DNA of 64,000 bases from Epiperipatus broadwayi (GCA_028023455.1 JAQFVV010013084.1:131001-195000); one strand, 5' to 3'. Counted from the stretch's first letter, positions 46,875 through 60,837 are shown. Numbers and translations are program-made. Notes: generated by a model not told the origin, from the sequence alone.

Positions 46875-49567
46875 TGTAACCGGAACCATACAACCCTTTT
46901 ATTACTTCAGTTGTAACAATTTCCTGATGAGCATGTTGCAGGAAGGAACTATCAATTGGAATTCCCAATGCAGATGTTAACCCCCCCTACAAAAATATTT
47001 TCTGCTCATCAGAGGATGTAGAACCATAGAGGCTGGAAGCATCTAGACATTTCTATGTTTGGTTTTCCAAACAGCACCACTAGAGTTCCACCTCACTACA
47101 ACCTGACTTACCTAGGTCTAGTTATGCCAGATGTAGCTCAGAAGACATGAGATTCTCATGAACAAGTGCACAGAATGATGAGTGATGCAATAACAAAAAA
47201 ATAGAATTGAACAACTGGACAATTAAAGTTAAATTTAAGTAACAATAATTTTATTTAACAATTAATTTGCAAGTTCTTCTAAGAAAGTTCCTTCATATCC
47301 ATGTGAAGATTCATTGTTTTATTCATTTCTGGTCCATTGTGTTTCTTTGATATACTTCCAATAATAGCATTTAATGAATGTAATTTGTTGAGAGTATAAT
47401 AAAGTCCTTCTTTTAATAGTTCTTTAACAGTTTACATCTTTAATCATTTAGTTAGTTCACAGAGAGGAGTGTGACATATTAAGACAACAGAGATAATAAT
47501 GAAGACAACTAATAGCACTTAATTCAAAGTTCCACTGAATTGTGATTTGTATTATTTTAGGTAGTAGTCACATGTAATGTGGTTTAATTATTCTTATATG
47601 AAGATATCCTTTACAGATATAATAATGAAAATAACTGCTAGTATTGTATTTAATTCAGAGTTTCACTTAATTCACAAATAGTTTATTTACAGTCTTGGCA
47701 TGTATCAAATTAAAAGGCAATATGAATTAAAGAAAGCAAGTTCTTTAACCATTTACATTTACATTTTATGTCTAATTTAAGAGTTCCAGTTAACTTTAAG
47801 TTAGTTAAAGCATAATACATATATTTATATTCTGGTTATCCAATATCCAGGTTTGAATCCATACTATATGTACATCCTAGGTTCATTGGTTTGGTATTCT
47901 TATTTCTCAATTCGTATATATAACATGTTTTAATTATGTGTTTATATTACTTTTTTCAGAGTGTTCAAATAATAAATAAAATCTATTAACTTTTATTCAC
48001 ATACTAATTCTATTAACTTTTATTCACATACTAATTCATATTTAAATGTTTGAATTTGTTCATAATACAGTATAAATTTACTAAATTCTTTTGTTTTGTA
48101 TGTATATTTTCATTTTGATATTTTGTAATTTTATCTAAATTATAAATATGTTATTATAATTTAATTAATTATAGTTATGTATAATATTCTTATATAATTA
48201 ATAGGCAGGTGAGCATTTGTAATTTTCTTTGGTTACTCTAATATGTAGCATAAATATTGCTGTTTGGACTGGCACAGATGTATGTTTGCAGATATAAGTT
48301 GATCAGCATTTTCATTTAGACTTTATCAATAATAATTGATATTCATCATTTTAGTTTCATTTATACTTTTCCAGTAACAAACATATTTTCATGCAGCTAC
48401 ATTTATTCATAATTTTAATTTCATTTATAATTTTCCAATAATGAAAGTATTTTCAGGCAGCTACATTTATTCATAATTTTTATTTTATTTATAATAAAGA
48501 CATTTTGTTTATCTTTTAAAAACACATATAATTTTAGCTTAAGAAAGACATTTTGTCTTGTCTTTTAAAACACCTATAATTTTAGCTTAAGAAAGATGTT
48601 TTGTCTTGTCTTTTATAAACGCACATAGTATTGAATATTTTTATAAAATCATAACCTTCATTTATCCAGTTTGTTTCTTCATATCCATGATGTGACTGCC
48701 TTCAAAAAAAACATCGCATTTCAGCTGGATGGCATTATTGGCTTTCTGTTATGTCTATCTACCCAGGCAAATCTTAGAAAATCATGGCTTAGAATGAAGA
48801 GAAAAGTTGTTACCGTTTACCCTTCCATCATTATGTTTTCCTTAATAAGGTTTTCATTTTCCATCATTAATAGAGGTTCTTTAACTGCTCTTAATATCTT
48901 TTAAAATTGAAATTATATTATTTAGTCTAATAAGTTTTCATAAAAGAGGGTTTATTAATATCTTTAAAATGAAATCCTTTTTTTTTCAAAATTCTTCTTT
49001 AACAGCTACTTGAAAAATATCTCTTTAAAAAAAATAACTATTTGATCTCCTAAAAATCTCTTTAAAAAAACTTTTTAAAAATCTGCTCTGAACTTGCAAC
49101 TTGACTATATATATCTGATTCTTGGACTGATTAAACAGTTCAGCCCATGTATCCTAGTCATCCCACAGCTCTCATTTAAGTCCGATTGCCTTTCTCTTCA
49201 TAATGATTGGATAATCTACTTTTTTAGCAGGATAGATAAGAAAGCATGAAGATTAAGCCATGTTTTTCAATTTATTAAGACTGCCTCAAGCTGTTATCAC
49301 ACTTTAATCGAAAACATCATTCCAAAAATTAAAAATATAATTTTTTTAATAAATGCGAGCTTTTATTAAATACGAGTGATACATTTAAATTCTATTGTAA
49401 TTTAAAACTATAAAATCAATAATGATTTATCTTTATTATTTTCTTTTCTCAATTATAGAAAATAATGAGTCATAAACTAAACTTTTTTATACATCTACTG
49501 TTTTTTAAGGTGGGAGGGTAACTAGCTCTTAGAATAAATACTCACATGAAACAGTGTTTTTGTTTCA
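46875..49567 (-). repeat. 3' LTR of copy B
   Basis: On the minus strand from TGAAACAAAAACACTG to CCGGTTACA. About 2.69 kb. It has a small tandem duplication near 47987-48040 (TTAACTTTTATTCACATACT twice). Confidence 0.85.
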
Positions 49568-49823
49568 TTACTGCTGACCAAATTTTGTGATGAAATCACC
49601 TGGAAGTATGATTTTTTTCCCACATATTATACACTTCATCTCTCATTACTGTATGTCATCTGGTTTTAGATGTGCTGATGAAATAGGTAAGATGAGCTGG
49701 AAAAGTGAATACATGAACTGTAGCCTCCAATGCCAGAATAAGTAGATGGCCAAGCACAAACTACTAGTACACACTGCCCCATGATGTCATGAGAAAATAT
49801 CTCATTTTTAAGCACTACCTCTC

Positions 49824-49922
49824 TTGTACCTAGAAGGATCATCCAACAAAGAGTAGGAGCCAGAAAAAAACAATTTGGCACTCAGCCAACCCTGCTCAAC
49901 TTCTGTGAGTCTTAAGGGCTTA
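49824..49922 (-). other. 5S rRNA-like segment in copy B
   Basis: Same segment as in copy A: AGAAGTTGAGCAGGGTTGG, an interrupting T-rich block, and TTGGATGATCC. Its presence in both copies shows it belongs to the family. Confidence 0.45.
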
Positions 49923-50147
49923 TTCATTTGGTCTATTCATGAGACCAAGGCCTATACATGAGGCCTATATATACACACTGCTGGACTACTCTTGGAGCTC
50001 AACATCCAGGTCTGGATAGTGCCAAGCATATACTTTGGAGCATCACAAACACAATCCATCCAAGCAGCTCTGCTCAATCATCCACCCATCCGAACATGAA
50101 GAACACAAATTCATGCATCACTACATCCACCTCACAAACTTCTTCCA

Positions 50148-51687
50148 TCAGCTATTTTTACTTTGTTCTGTATTGTAACTACAACCTGTTTTGGGAGACT
50201 GATAATCATTATCAGTTGTCCTATCACATTTTTCTTTGTTTTGAGGTGATACACTTCTGTTTTGTTCTATTTTTGGGCATTTTTCAGGCCATACATCATC
50301 ATGGTGGCTCATGTCTCTAGCCACACTTTCCTGCATGTTATGATCACAATTTGATCTTCTTATAACCTGGATTTGGTATGGGCTATCCATGTTGCCTGTT
50401 GAATATCTTCTTTGTCTTTTCCATGGTGGTATCCCATTTCTTTGGTGCTGATACCATGGTGGTGGGTCATAGTTGCTATATTGTCGAGGAGGCATTTTCC
50501 TTTTGTATATGATGGCTCCTGTTCTAGGCCCATCATCTCTTCTACAGGGAGGTTTGTTTTGTGGTTGCTTTGCTCATCCTTTCTTGGTTGCTGATGCACC
50601 ACAGCTATCATAGGCTGTTATTAGTTCAGCAACCTGCTCAATAGATCGAAGGTCAGTCCCAATTAGCATTCTTTCTATGTAACTTGGGAAGCTGTGCCAT
50701 ATCAATCTAATAATCTGGGGTTCAGATAGGGGGTCAGATGTCAAGGCTCTTAACCTGGCCACCTGTCTTCTAAAGAAGAGTGTATAAAGCTCTCCAGGAG
50801 AACATTTCTCCTGGGACACCTTATATTTAATCCCCTCCTGATAATCGTCATTCCAGTAACAGTTCATTAGTGCTCCCTTAAAATCATCAAAATTTGTAGT
50901 TTGGGTGAGCAGTGAATCCCACCATGCTTGCGATGCACCTTGGAGATGACTATATGCTATTGCCAGCTTTGCCTTTTCTGTCAATACATTAATACTAAAG
51001 TATCTCTCCAAACTTTTTACATATTCTATAGGTGCTTCATTACAGCTCCCTGAAAAAGTTCTGATTTTTAAAAACTGGTTTACAATTCCAGACATCTGGT
51101 TGGTTATAGGGACTTCATGATTAACTTGGTAATTCTCTTTTTGACTTTCTTTTGGGACTGTTTCTGCCTTTCCTTGTTTAGGCAATGTATTGCTATTTTT
51201 TATTTCTATCTCTTTCATCTGGGTGGTCAATATATCCACCTTCTCCTGCATGGATTCTTGAATTCTTATTATTTTTGTATCCATGGCCTCACATATCTGG
51301 GTCATTTTAACTTCTTGCTCTATTAATGAGCCTTTTACTTTCTCCATCACTTCCTCCTTAATTTTTAATATTTTGTTAATCATTTCTTTTATTAACTGGT
51401 TGAACTTTTCATTTTGGCTTTCAGTTATTTCTCTGATTTGTTCTTTCAATTCTCTTTTGCCTTCTTCTCTCTGTTCTTCTTTTTTCTTGTTGTCTTCTTC
51501 TCTCTGATTGTCTCTTTTCTTGTTGTCTTTTTCTCTGTGTTCACTATGTCCTTTTTTCTCTTCCTCTCTTTTCTTGTTGTTTTTTTCTCTTTCTTTATCT
51601 TTTCTTGTTATCTTTTTCTCTCTGTTTATCTCTTTTCTTGTTATTTTCTTCTCTCTGTTCTTTGTTATTTTCTTTTATCATTTCCAT
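50148..51687 (-). pseudogene. Gag of copy B, nearly intact (Ty3/gypsy type)
   Basis: The likely start is the ATG at 51687, followed by the Lys/Glu/Arg-rich coiled coil. A 2-base loss near 51600 shifts that part out of frame. The main frame is then open from at least 51449 for 291 codons: coil (IREITESQNEKFNQLIKEM), linker, and capsid-like domain with FLKIRTFSGS, SQAWWDSL, RLRALTSDPLSE and FPSYIERMLIG. After one TGA at about 50574 (GGA in copy A) the same frame continues to 50148 with a basic, Tyr/Pro/Arg-rich tail (PPRQYSNYDPPP, WKRQRRYSTGN). There is no zinc knuckle. Gag would form the particle that packages the element RNA; the lack of protease and RT implies a helper. Confidence 0.83.
51420..51687 (-). 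repeat. Coding minisatellite in gag of copy B
   Basis: Same repeat as 12618-12860 (GATAACAAGAAAAGAGA units of about 33-36 bases) with a different number and order of units. Confidence 0.75.
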
Positions 51688-52121
51688 TAACTGGGCTAAT
51701 ATGGACGTCTCTCCTGTTCTCTGTGATTGCTTTCAGTTGTCTGCTTTGTCTTCTTGTTTATCTTCTTTCTCAGGAAGATTCTCTATACTTTCTGTATTCA
51801 TCATCTTTTTTGCTTTTGATCTAATTATCATCAATATTTTTTTTAATTTTATTTGGATTTTTTTTTATTTCAATTTTGATAAGCCTCTCTCTCCATTCAT
51901 ACCATGACTTAACTCCAAGTCTTTGTTATGCCTGTTTTATTCTTTATCTACCATTTATGCCATTCATTTTTATGTTGTTTTTCTTTTAAAATTTTATTTT
52001 TCCACCCCTTTTTGAATAAATCACATCACTGCATCATATGCACTGTTCATATCACAGAATCATGATCTGCTTATGCCTATGGATAGGCTAGCTAGATAAG
52101 GCCTCACAGTAGGGTGACAAA

Positions 52122-54960
52122 TGTAACCGGACCACCACACAACCCTTTTATTACTTCAGTTGTAACAATTTCCTGATGAGCATGTTGCAGGAAGGAACTA
52201 TCGATTGGCATTCCCCAATGCAGATGTTAACCCCCCCCCCTACAACAATATTTCCTGCTCATCAGAGGATGTAGCACCATAGAGGCTGGAAGCATCTAGA
52301 CATTTCTATGTTTGGTTTTCCAAACGGTACCACTAGAGTTCCATCTCACTACAACCTGACTTACCTAGGTCTAGTTATGCCAGACATAGCTCAGGAGGCA
52401 TGAGATTCTCATGAACAAGTGCACTGAATGATGAGTGATGCAATAAAAACAAAATAGAATTGAACAACTGGATAACTAAAATTAATTTTAAGTAACAATA
52501 ATTTTATTTAACAATTAATTTGCAAGTTCTTCTAATAAAGTTCCTTCATATCCATGTGAAGATTCATTGTTTTATTCATTTCTGGTCCATTGTGTTTCTT
52601 TGGTATACTTCCAATAAATTTTAGCAGCTTAAAGAATGTAATTTGTTGAGGAGTATAATAAAGTCCTTCTTTTAATAGTTCTTTAACAGTTTACATCTTT
52701 AATCATTATTAGTTACTTCACAGAGAGGAGTGTGACATATTAAGACAACAGAGATAATAATGAAGACAACTAATAGCACTTAATTCAGAGTTCCATTTAA
52801 TTGTGATTTGTATTATTTTAGGTAGTTGTCACATGTAATGTGGTTTAATTATTCTTATATGAAGATATCCCTTACAGACATAATAATGAAGATAACTGCT
52901 AGCAATGTATTTAATTCAGAGTTTCACTTAATTCACAAATAGTTTATTTACAGTCCATTGGGCATGGGCAATATGAATTAAAGAATGCAGTTTCTTTACC
53001 ATTTACATTTTATGTCTAATTCAAGAGTTCCAGTTAACTTTAAGTTAGTTAAAGCATAATACATATATTTATATTCCTGGTTATCCAAATTCAGGTTTGA
53101 ATCCATGCTATATGCACATCCTAGGTTCATTGGTTTGGTATTCTTATTTCTCAATTTGTATATATAACATGTTTTAATTCTGTGTTTATATTACTTTTTT
53201 CAGAGTTTTCAAATAATAAATAAAATCTTTAATAAAAAAAATTTCTAAATCCCAAAACATATTAAAATAGTAAAAATTAACTTTTATTGATGTACTAATT
53301 CATATTTAAATGTTTGAATTTGTTCATAATATAGTATAAATTTACTAAATACTTTCGTTTTGCATGTATATTTTCATTTTGATATTTTCTAATTTTATCT
53401 AAATTATAAATGCGTTATTATAATTTTATTAATTATAGTTATGCATAATATTCTTATATAATTTTTAGGCAGGTGAGCATTTGTAATTTTATTTGGTTAC
53501 TCAAATATCTAGCATAAATATTGCTGTTTGGTCTGGCACAGATGTATGTTTCCAGATATAAGTTGATCAGCATTTTCATTTAGACTTTATCAATAATAAA
53601 CGATTTTCATAATTTTAGATTCATTTATAATTTTCCAGTAACAAACGTATTTTCACACAGCTACATTTATTCATAATTTTAATTTCATTTATAATTTTCC
53701 AATAACAAACGTATTTTCAGGCAGCTACATTTATTCATAATTTTTATTTTATTTATAATAAAGACATTTTGTTTATCTTTTAAAAACACATATAATTTTA
53801 GCTTAAGAAAGACGTTTTGTCTTGTCTTTTAAAAACACCTATAATTTTAGCTTAAGAAAGACATTTTGTCTTGTCTTTTATAAACGTACATAGTATCGAA
53901 TATTTTTATAAAATCATTACCTTCATTTAGCCAGTTTGTTTCTTCATATCCATGATGTGACTGCCTTCAAAAGGGGCATCGCATTTCAGCTGGATGGCAT
54001 TATTGGCTTTCTGTAATGTCTATCTACTCAGGCAAATCTTAGAGTATCATGACATAGAATGAAGAGAAAAGCTGTTACCATTTACCCTTCCATTGTTATG
54101 TTTTCCTTAATAATGTTTTCTTTTTCCATCATTAATAGAGGTTCTTTAACTGCTCTTAATATCTTTTTAAAATTGAAATCTTTTTTTTTCAAAATTCTTC
54201 TTTAACAGCTACTTGAAAAATATCTCTTTGAAAAAAAATAACTATTTGATCTCCTAAAAATCTCTTTGAAAAAAACTTTTTAAAAATCTGCTCTGAACTT
54301 GCAACTTGACTATATATATCTGATTCTTGGACTGATTAAACAGTTCAGCCCATGTATCCTAGTCATCCCACAGCTCTCATTTAAGTCCGATTGCCTTTCT
54401 CTTCATAATGATTGGATAATCTACTTTTTTAGCAGGATAGATAAGAAAGCATGAAGATTAAGCCATGTTTTTCAATGTATTAAGACTGCCTCAAGCTGTT
54501 ATCTCACTTTAATCAAAAACATCATTCCAAAAATTAAAAATGTAATCTTTTTAATAAATGCCAGCTTTTAATAAATACGTGTGATATATTTCAATTATAT
54601 TGTAATTTAAAACTATAAAATCAATAATGATTTATCTTTATTTATTTTTTCTCAATTATAGAAAATAATGATTTTTTTGTAACATCACTTTAATCGAAAA
54701 CATCATTCCAAAAATTAAAAATGTAATCTTTTTAATAAATGCCAGCTTTTAATAAATACGTGTGATAGATATATTTCAATTATATTGTAATTTAGAACTA
54801 TAAAATCAATAATGATTTATCTTTATTTATTTTTTCTCAATTATAGAAAATAATGATTTTCTTGTAACATCATAAACTAAACTTTTTTATACATCTGCTG
54901 TTTTTTAAGGTGGGAGGGTAACTAGCTCTTTAATAAATGTGAAACAGTGTTCTTGTTTCA
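52122..54960 (-). repeat. 5' LTR of copy B
   Basis: About 2.84 kb, from TGAAACAAGAACACTG (54960) to GGTCCGGTTACA (52122). Longer than the 3' LTR chiefly because of a tandem duplication with period about 181 at 54504-54870, absent from the 3' LTR and so later than integration. Confidence 0.85.
54504..54870. repeat. Tandem duplication (about 181 bp x 2) in the 5' LTR of copy B
   Basis: TCACTTTAATC.AAAACATCATTCC starts at 54504 and again at 54685, with near identity throughout, including the TTTCTCAATTATAGAAAATAATGA end. Confidence 0.9.
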
Positions 54961-54965
54961 ATATA

Positions 54966-57689
54966 TATGATAGAAGCAGCTGTCTTATTTTTAATCTAAA
55001 TTCTCATTTATATAGGCCAATCTGAAGCATCTTGGTTTGAGAACATGAAAGTATTACTCTCTTCATATTCAATCCATCATTTTCTTTCACAAAGTAACTT
55101 ACACAAAATCTTGCAATATACAATGAGTTAATATTTAAGATCTTTTCAAATGAATGCTTAATAAATAAGCAGAATGTTACATTAGTTTTTATATTTCCAT
55201 TTTAAAAATCTTAATACTAACTTGTTGTAGATTGCAACATTTAATATTAGTTAATGTGTGAAAAGAAATAGTGCATTAAATGTGAAAAGAGTAATATCTT
55301 CATTCTTTCAAATCAAGATGTTTCAGATTGTCATATATAAAAAAAAATTTAGGTTGAAGATAACATGACCACTTATTTTTATAAAGTTCCTATCTTGTGT
55401 TGGGGTTTGAGATATTCTTCTATAGTCAAAATCTACTACATCATTTAGATATTATACAAATTTTTAAGGCACATGTGAAAGAGGCATTCTTTGGTAAAAA
55501 TATCCTTTTTAACTGTAAATGAAAATACACTCTGCATGTAAAAATATCTTTAATCTTTTTTTTATTTTTTTTTTTGGAGTCATTTTTTGCAGTTATAATT
55601 TCCAGTTTTTCAGGTATGTTTTCTTCTGTTATGCATGATATTTGTTTTTTTTTTTGTTATGCAGTGTTTTCTAGTTAGCAAGTTGAAAAAATTATCCAAT
55701 TTCTTTTCAATAAAATGTCTAGATCAGGCAGAGACATTTATGTTCATGTTTGGAGTCAAAGTTTCAGATTGTCTTTACTTTTTCTGGAGAGGCAGGTTAC
55801 ATGGAAGAAGTTAATGTTAGCATTTAGCAATATTTAGCACATGGTTTTTATAATAAAAAAAACATTTCATAACCAATAGTGTGCTAACCGCTTAGTTAAC
55901 ACTTTAACAAGTTGAATAAGACTTCAGCTTCTTTCTTCTTAGCAGCTGTATCAGGAACTTCTTATAATTTTTCAGCAACTGGATCAATACCAAATGCTTT
56001 ATATAAGATACTTAGATCATTTAACCATGTACACTTCTCTAATTTTGGAATAACACTGTCTCTGACAAATCACAATTCTATGTACTACATGACAAAATTT
56101 TAATTAGGTCAATTTTTACAATCACGCTTGCTCAGCTATTTTATTTCTTCAACAGTTGCACTGGAAATCATAAATTACAATCATAAAATTTTTTAATTAA
56201 TTTTTTTTGCAAAAATGAAAACAAAATAATCAGTTAATTACACTGATTTTACAAATACTGCTTGTTCTATTGAAGGGATAAAAAGAAAAAATAAATAAAT
56301 CTAATGAAGTAAACCAAAAATATTAAAAAAAATTTTTTTTTTTTCAAAATATTCCTATAACCCACAATTTTATCTCTCTTAAAAGGTTAACATAATAAAA
56401 CATTATTAAATAATTTACTAAAAAAAATTTTTTTCTTAGTACATTTTTTTAAAATTAAAAGCTTCTAGTAATTAGATAAAATTATATTAAATATTAAAAT
56501 ATTAATATTATGTTTAAAACAATATTTACAAATTATGTAAAGAAAATTGTTTAGAATTTTCATATCATTGACAAGAAAAGAAAAGCATCTAATTGAATCA
56601 ACTACTCATGACTATTGTTAATGTTTAATGCAGCAATCTAACTAAATGGCTACAATATAAATATATAAACAGAGGGCGTTACTGGATATTTGTAATTGTA
56701 TAATCGTTTATATATTTGTATAATTATTTCAGTTAGTAACACAGTAACTTTTTTTCATATATATATATATTGAAACCTAAACATGACAAAACTAAAGACA
56801 GTGGCAGATAGATAATAATAATGACTATGGTGTTTTTACCCGAGTGCCAAATTGCAACTGTACCAATTATTTATAGTATCCACCCAAGATCATCATCATT
56901 GAATAATTGGGCAGTCTGTGGAGAAATCAAATTATTAAAAAATTTTCAAAAGAAAAATATAATATTAATACTTAAAATTATGAATAATATGTTAAGTTCT
57001 TACTTTTGAACTCAGTAATTATTATACAAATAAATCCATGATAAAATATTTAAACTAAAGGCAACTTTTCTCCACAAACCACACACCTATATGATCTTCA
57101 GTAGAAACTACAATAATGGTATTTCTTTATTTCTCATAGATAAACGAATAAAAATGGATCAGTAATCCATGCAGAGAATCCATAGAGTATTGAAATTTGA
57201 TTACTTAAAACAAAATACAAAATTTCACTCTGCCTATCCCCTTCAACCAAATTAATTATCTCTTCATTCTTTGTATCGATTACTCTCACAGTTACAATTA
57301 TTTAATCTTAAATGTTGGTGTTTTTGTCCTCCATCATATCTCCCAAATTATGATTCTTTAATGCTATACTACGTGCACACACACATAAATGGAATGCACA
57401 ATTTATTAACTTAACAACTCTGGATTATCTAACACTCTAGCAATGATCATCTTGTTCTTTAAAATTTTAGAATTGTAAATGTTCTCATTCTCAGCATTTC
57501 GATCTATGGTGAGGTGCAACAATCAATCACTTTTCAATTCATTGCTGACCCTTGGACACTATCCCAGCAAATACAAATTGAATAGACAAACACTTCTTTA
57601 AAGTTAATGTCTCCTCTAATTAAAGCTAACAATAAGGCTTATAACCCCCTTGGCTAAATTTAACCCTGGAGAATGTAGTCATTGAGATG
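54966..57689. other. AT-rich stretch without a recognisable gene
   Basis: Contains the inverted-repeat partner at 55378-55490 and an (AT)n at about 56758-56770. The short frames at 55912 and 56821 show no conserved pattern. Confidence 0.5.
55378..55490 (-). repeat. Inverted repeat partner of 46690-46800
   Basis: See the partner entry. Divergence is well above that between the LTRs of copy B. Confidence 0.6.
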
Positions 57690-58181
57690 AGTTGAATAAC
57701 TTGTTACCTGCTTTGTTTGTTTCTCAGATTTATTGCTATTCTTGTCTTGTTAATAATCCTTGTTTGATGGTTTTGTCCATGAATGTTCACTTGGGTAATT
57801 GCTGTTTTTGGTTTTGTGGTTATCATTTTCACTTGATGTACTTGTTTCTGTGTGATTCAGTCTCAGTTCATTTCAGTGGCAATGATGTTGATACCCACAT
57901 GCTGTTTCAACTACTACAGTGTTGAGTCATTTCAGTTGTGCAACCACTACTGATATCCATTTTGTGGATCCAATAACAACAGAGTATCTATTTGTACTTT
58001 TATCCTGCTATTTTCTTTTTCTATGAATTGTTATTTTCATTTTCTAAATATTTGGAATCAGATGTCAGACTGACAGTTTAGTTTTCAGAGGTGTATTACA
58101 TAGCAGTTTTTCTGGAATCTTTTCTGTTGCTGTACTTGGTGTGGAATTATGTATGAATAGTGTTCTGGAAATTCTAGTATT

Positions 58182-58705
58182 TCAGCTTCCTGTATCCATT
58201 TTTGTTGTTAGATTTGTTGCTTCTTGAACTCTCTCTTCCTGGCCATTGTTTTCTGGATGAATTGAAGGGCTGTACAATAGCTCAATATTCTTATTACTAT
58301 TGCAAAAACTTTTATTATTGCAAAAACGTTTGAATGCACTGGCTGTAAATGTTGTGCCATTATCTGTTACTAATGTCTTAGGTAGGCCATATGTTTTAAA
58401 TATCCTTGTAAGGGCTTCTATTGTGGGTATGGACTGAAGTGATTGGACTTCCACTACCTTCATCCACTTGGAGTATGAAACAACTACTATCAACCACAGT
58501 TTGCCTTTCCATTAACATGCATGGGCTACATGAATTGTAGACCAGGAGCCTTCAGGTTTAGGCTACTGGGCTGTTTCAAATTTTTCTAGCCAGTTTGGAT
58601 TCATTTTGCACTGCCATCAGTGGTGGACTTTGGTTCAATATCAGCATTTGAGGCAGGTGACCACATGTAAGACCTTGATAGCATCTTCATTCAGACCATC
58701 CCCCA
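58182..58705 (-). pseudogene. Integrase core of the gypsy relic
   Basis: A CX2C-type remnant (HVVTCLKC) begins near 58670. SWSTIHVAHA lies where HVDFAGP is normal, so the first catalytic Asp is gone. Then come YSKWMKVVEVQS, EALTRIFKTYGLPKTLVTDNG (second catalytic Asp present) and HPENNGQEERVQ (Glu present). The 103-codon open part spans 58493-58182; the C-terminal domain follows only in broken frames. Confidence 0.85.
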
Positions 58706-59005
58706 GATGCCTATTAGGTAACAGACTGAGCATCTGGGAATATCCAATTGTGGAATCACTACACTGGATACCCAAACAATGCAAGCATGTTCTGTTATGT
58801 TCAGACTATGCATCCAATTGGCTGAATGCAACTCATTAGATTTTTTATTTGTCCAACAATGTTGAATCCATTTTTTGTACTTTTGGAAATCCAGGATCAT
58901 TATTTAATCCATACAGCCACTTTCTTACTGTTCAGTCATATGCTTGAGTCCAAGTCAATCATGTTAATTGATTGACTTGATGTTGTTAGAATGTTTTCAG
59001 TCTTT

Positions 59006-59040
59006 CCAGGTAATCAGTTTAATGCATCAGCATGGTAAAT
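59006..59040 (-). pseudogene. RNase H / linker end of the gypsy relic
   Basis: ENIYHADALN-stop-LPG matches the NADALSRLP motif that closes the RNase H region of gypsy Pol. The stretch between it and RT is full of stops. Confidence 0.65.
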
Positions 59041-59689
59041 GTTTTCCCTCAATGTACTGCAATGCAAAATTATAGCCTGATAAAAAATTGAATCACCACA
59101 GCATTTTTTATGAGGGATGCTGAAGGATTTTTTTGTCTGATGCAAATATTCCCAAGAAGTGATCTTTGATCTGTTTGAAGGCTAAGTGGTTTACCATATA
59201 GGTACTCTTGAAACTATTTGATGCCATTGATCAATGCCACAGCCTCTGTATCAATAAGAGCATAGTTTTTTTAGTCATTGAGAGGCACTTTGATGCAAAG
59301 GAAATAGGACTGGGTATCCCATCATTATTTCTATGGAACAACACTGTCCCTGCTGATGCATCACATGTTAGCACTAGCATGATTTGTGGTTTGAAATGTG
59401 CCAACACTGCTGTTTCTGATATTAATTATTTTATCTTACTGAAGAGCTTACTTTCCAACATCCAAGTTGCCTTTTTATCCAGTACGCTGTATAGTGGTTC
59501 AGCAGCCTCAGTTTTATGATATAAGATGCCTTCATAATAATTTATTTTCCCTAAAAAGTAATGAAGTTCTTTCTTATTTTCAGGAGAGTTTTGGTTTTTT
59601 TATTGCCAACCCTTTCATTTGAATTGGATAAATTCCACTTTTCTGTGTCCCAAAAATTTAAGCTCATTGGCTTTAAATATGCCCTTATC

Positions 59690-60230
59690 CAAATTTATTT
59701 TAATGCCAATTGTGTAGTAATTTCTTAATGGCACTCCAGAGATGTTCTTATATTTGTGCCACTAATAAGACATCATCAAATATATGGTAGTGTGCCCAGT
59801 ATTCCAACAGCCAGTCAAACTATGACTCTCTGGAATATTGCTACAGTGACCAATATACCAAAAGGCAAACAGTTCATTTTAAATAGCCCTTTGTGGGTTA
59901 TTATTGATAATACTCTTGCAGCCTGATCATCCACAGCTAGTTGCAAGTATGCATGTTTTAGATCAATTTTAGTAAAGATCCAACCACCTAATAATGTGGA
60001 TAGAATTTGTTTGACTGATGGAGGTGAGTAATTATCCGTATCAAGAGCTTTCATGATTGTGCATCAGTAATCCCCACATATATTCACCTCACCATATTCT
60101 TTGATGATGGGTACTATTGTGGTGGCCCATTCTGAATATGTTGTGGGCTCTATAATCCCTGCTGTGTTCCACTTTTCAAGCTCTGCTTCTACTATAGTCT
60201 TCAAAGCTAGTGAAAGTGATCTGCACTGTC
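59690..60230 (-). pseudogene. Reverse transcriptase fragment of the gypsy relic
   Basis: EPTTYSEWATTIVPIIKEYG leads to a stop at GDY. The open part, 60054-59815, has DNYSPPSVKQILSTL, FTKIDLKHAYLQLAVD (catalytic Asp of motif A) and GLFKMNCLPFGI. After a frame change, IFDDVLLVA (about 59771-59790) corresponds to the Y/F-x-D-D motif. The RT polymerises cDNA in active elements. Confidence 0.85.
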
Positions 60231-60571
60231 AACTAATGGGTTTTAACTCTCTATTTAGTGGTAAATGTACTGGTTGTCCTAAGAACAGACACATCTGTTG
60301 GTTCACAACTTCTGAGTAATCAATTTAATTAATGTGACCTGGTTTACATTTGTCACTGCAAAGCCTAAGTGGCTGAACCAATCATGGCTTAACAAATTAC
60401 TATGATTACCTGATGCCACTACCAGTAGTAGGAGTATAGTCTTGTTAGGCATTGTAATTTTAATTTTTGTTTGACCAGCAGTTTTATTTTATTAACCTGG
60501 TAGTCTGAGATTGACTCACTGCTAGAATACAGTTATATTCATTATTCTTATTAATGATAGCAAAGATCATT

Positions 60572-60607
60572 TTTTATGAAACAATAGACACTGCAGCCCC
60601 TTGTGTC
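60572..60607 (-). pseudogene. Aspartic protease active-site remnant
   Basis: GACACAAGGGGCTGCAGTG holds the DTG-A-A active-site pattern of retroelement proteases if one extra A is discounted. As it stands, the frame is broken at the motif. Confidence 0.55.
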
Positions 60608-60837
60608 CAATTCCTTTGTAATGGACATATCATTAATTATAATACTGTATTTAAATCCAGTCATCTTTAATGTGATTTATACAGGCAACTTGTTTATTTT
60701 TCTTATAATTGCCTTTGCTGTTTTTTTTGGAATAGATTTTTCCATTCTCATATCAGCTCTTTTTCATTTTAAGTACAAACACAGAACCTTTATATATCCA
60801 ACACACTTTCAAAACATACATGACATATAGCAGTTTG

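Larger units (their letters stand above)
46875..54960 (-). mobile_element. Gag-only LTR retrotransposon, copy B
   Basis: Same plan as copy A but on the minus strand: 5' LTR 52122-54960, internal region 49568-52121, 3' LTR 46875-49567. The outer ends lie against ATATAT on both sides, giving a target-site duplication of 4-6 bases that cannot be read exactly in the AT run. Internal region holds one gag and no pol. It is better preserved than copy A. Confidence 0.87.

Noticed and set aside
58606-60319. Plus-strand ORFs across the gypsy relic (58606, 59208, 60101)
   Set aside because: They are antisense to the pol remnants and have no family resemblance.
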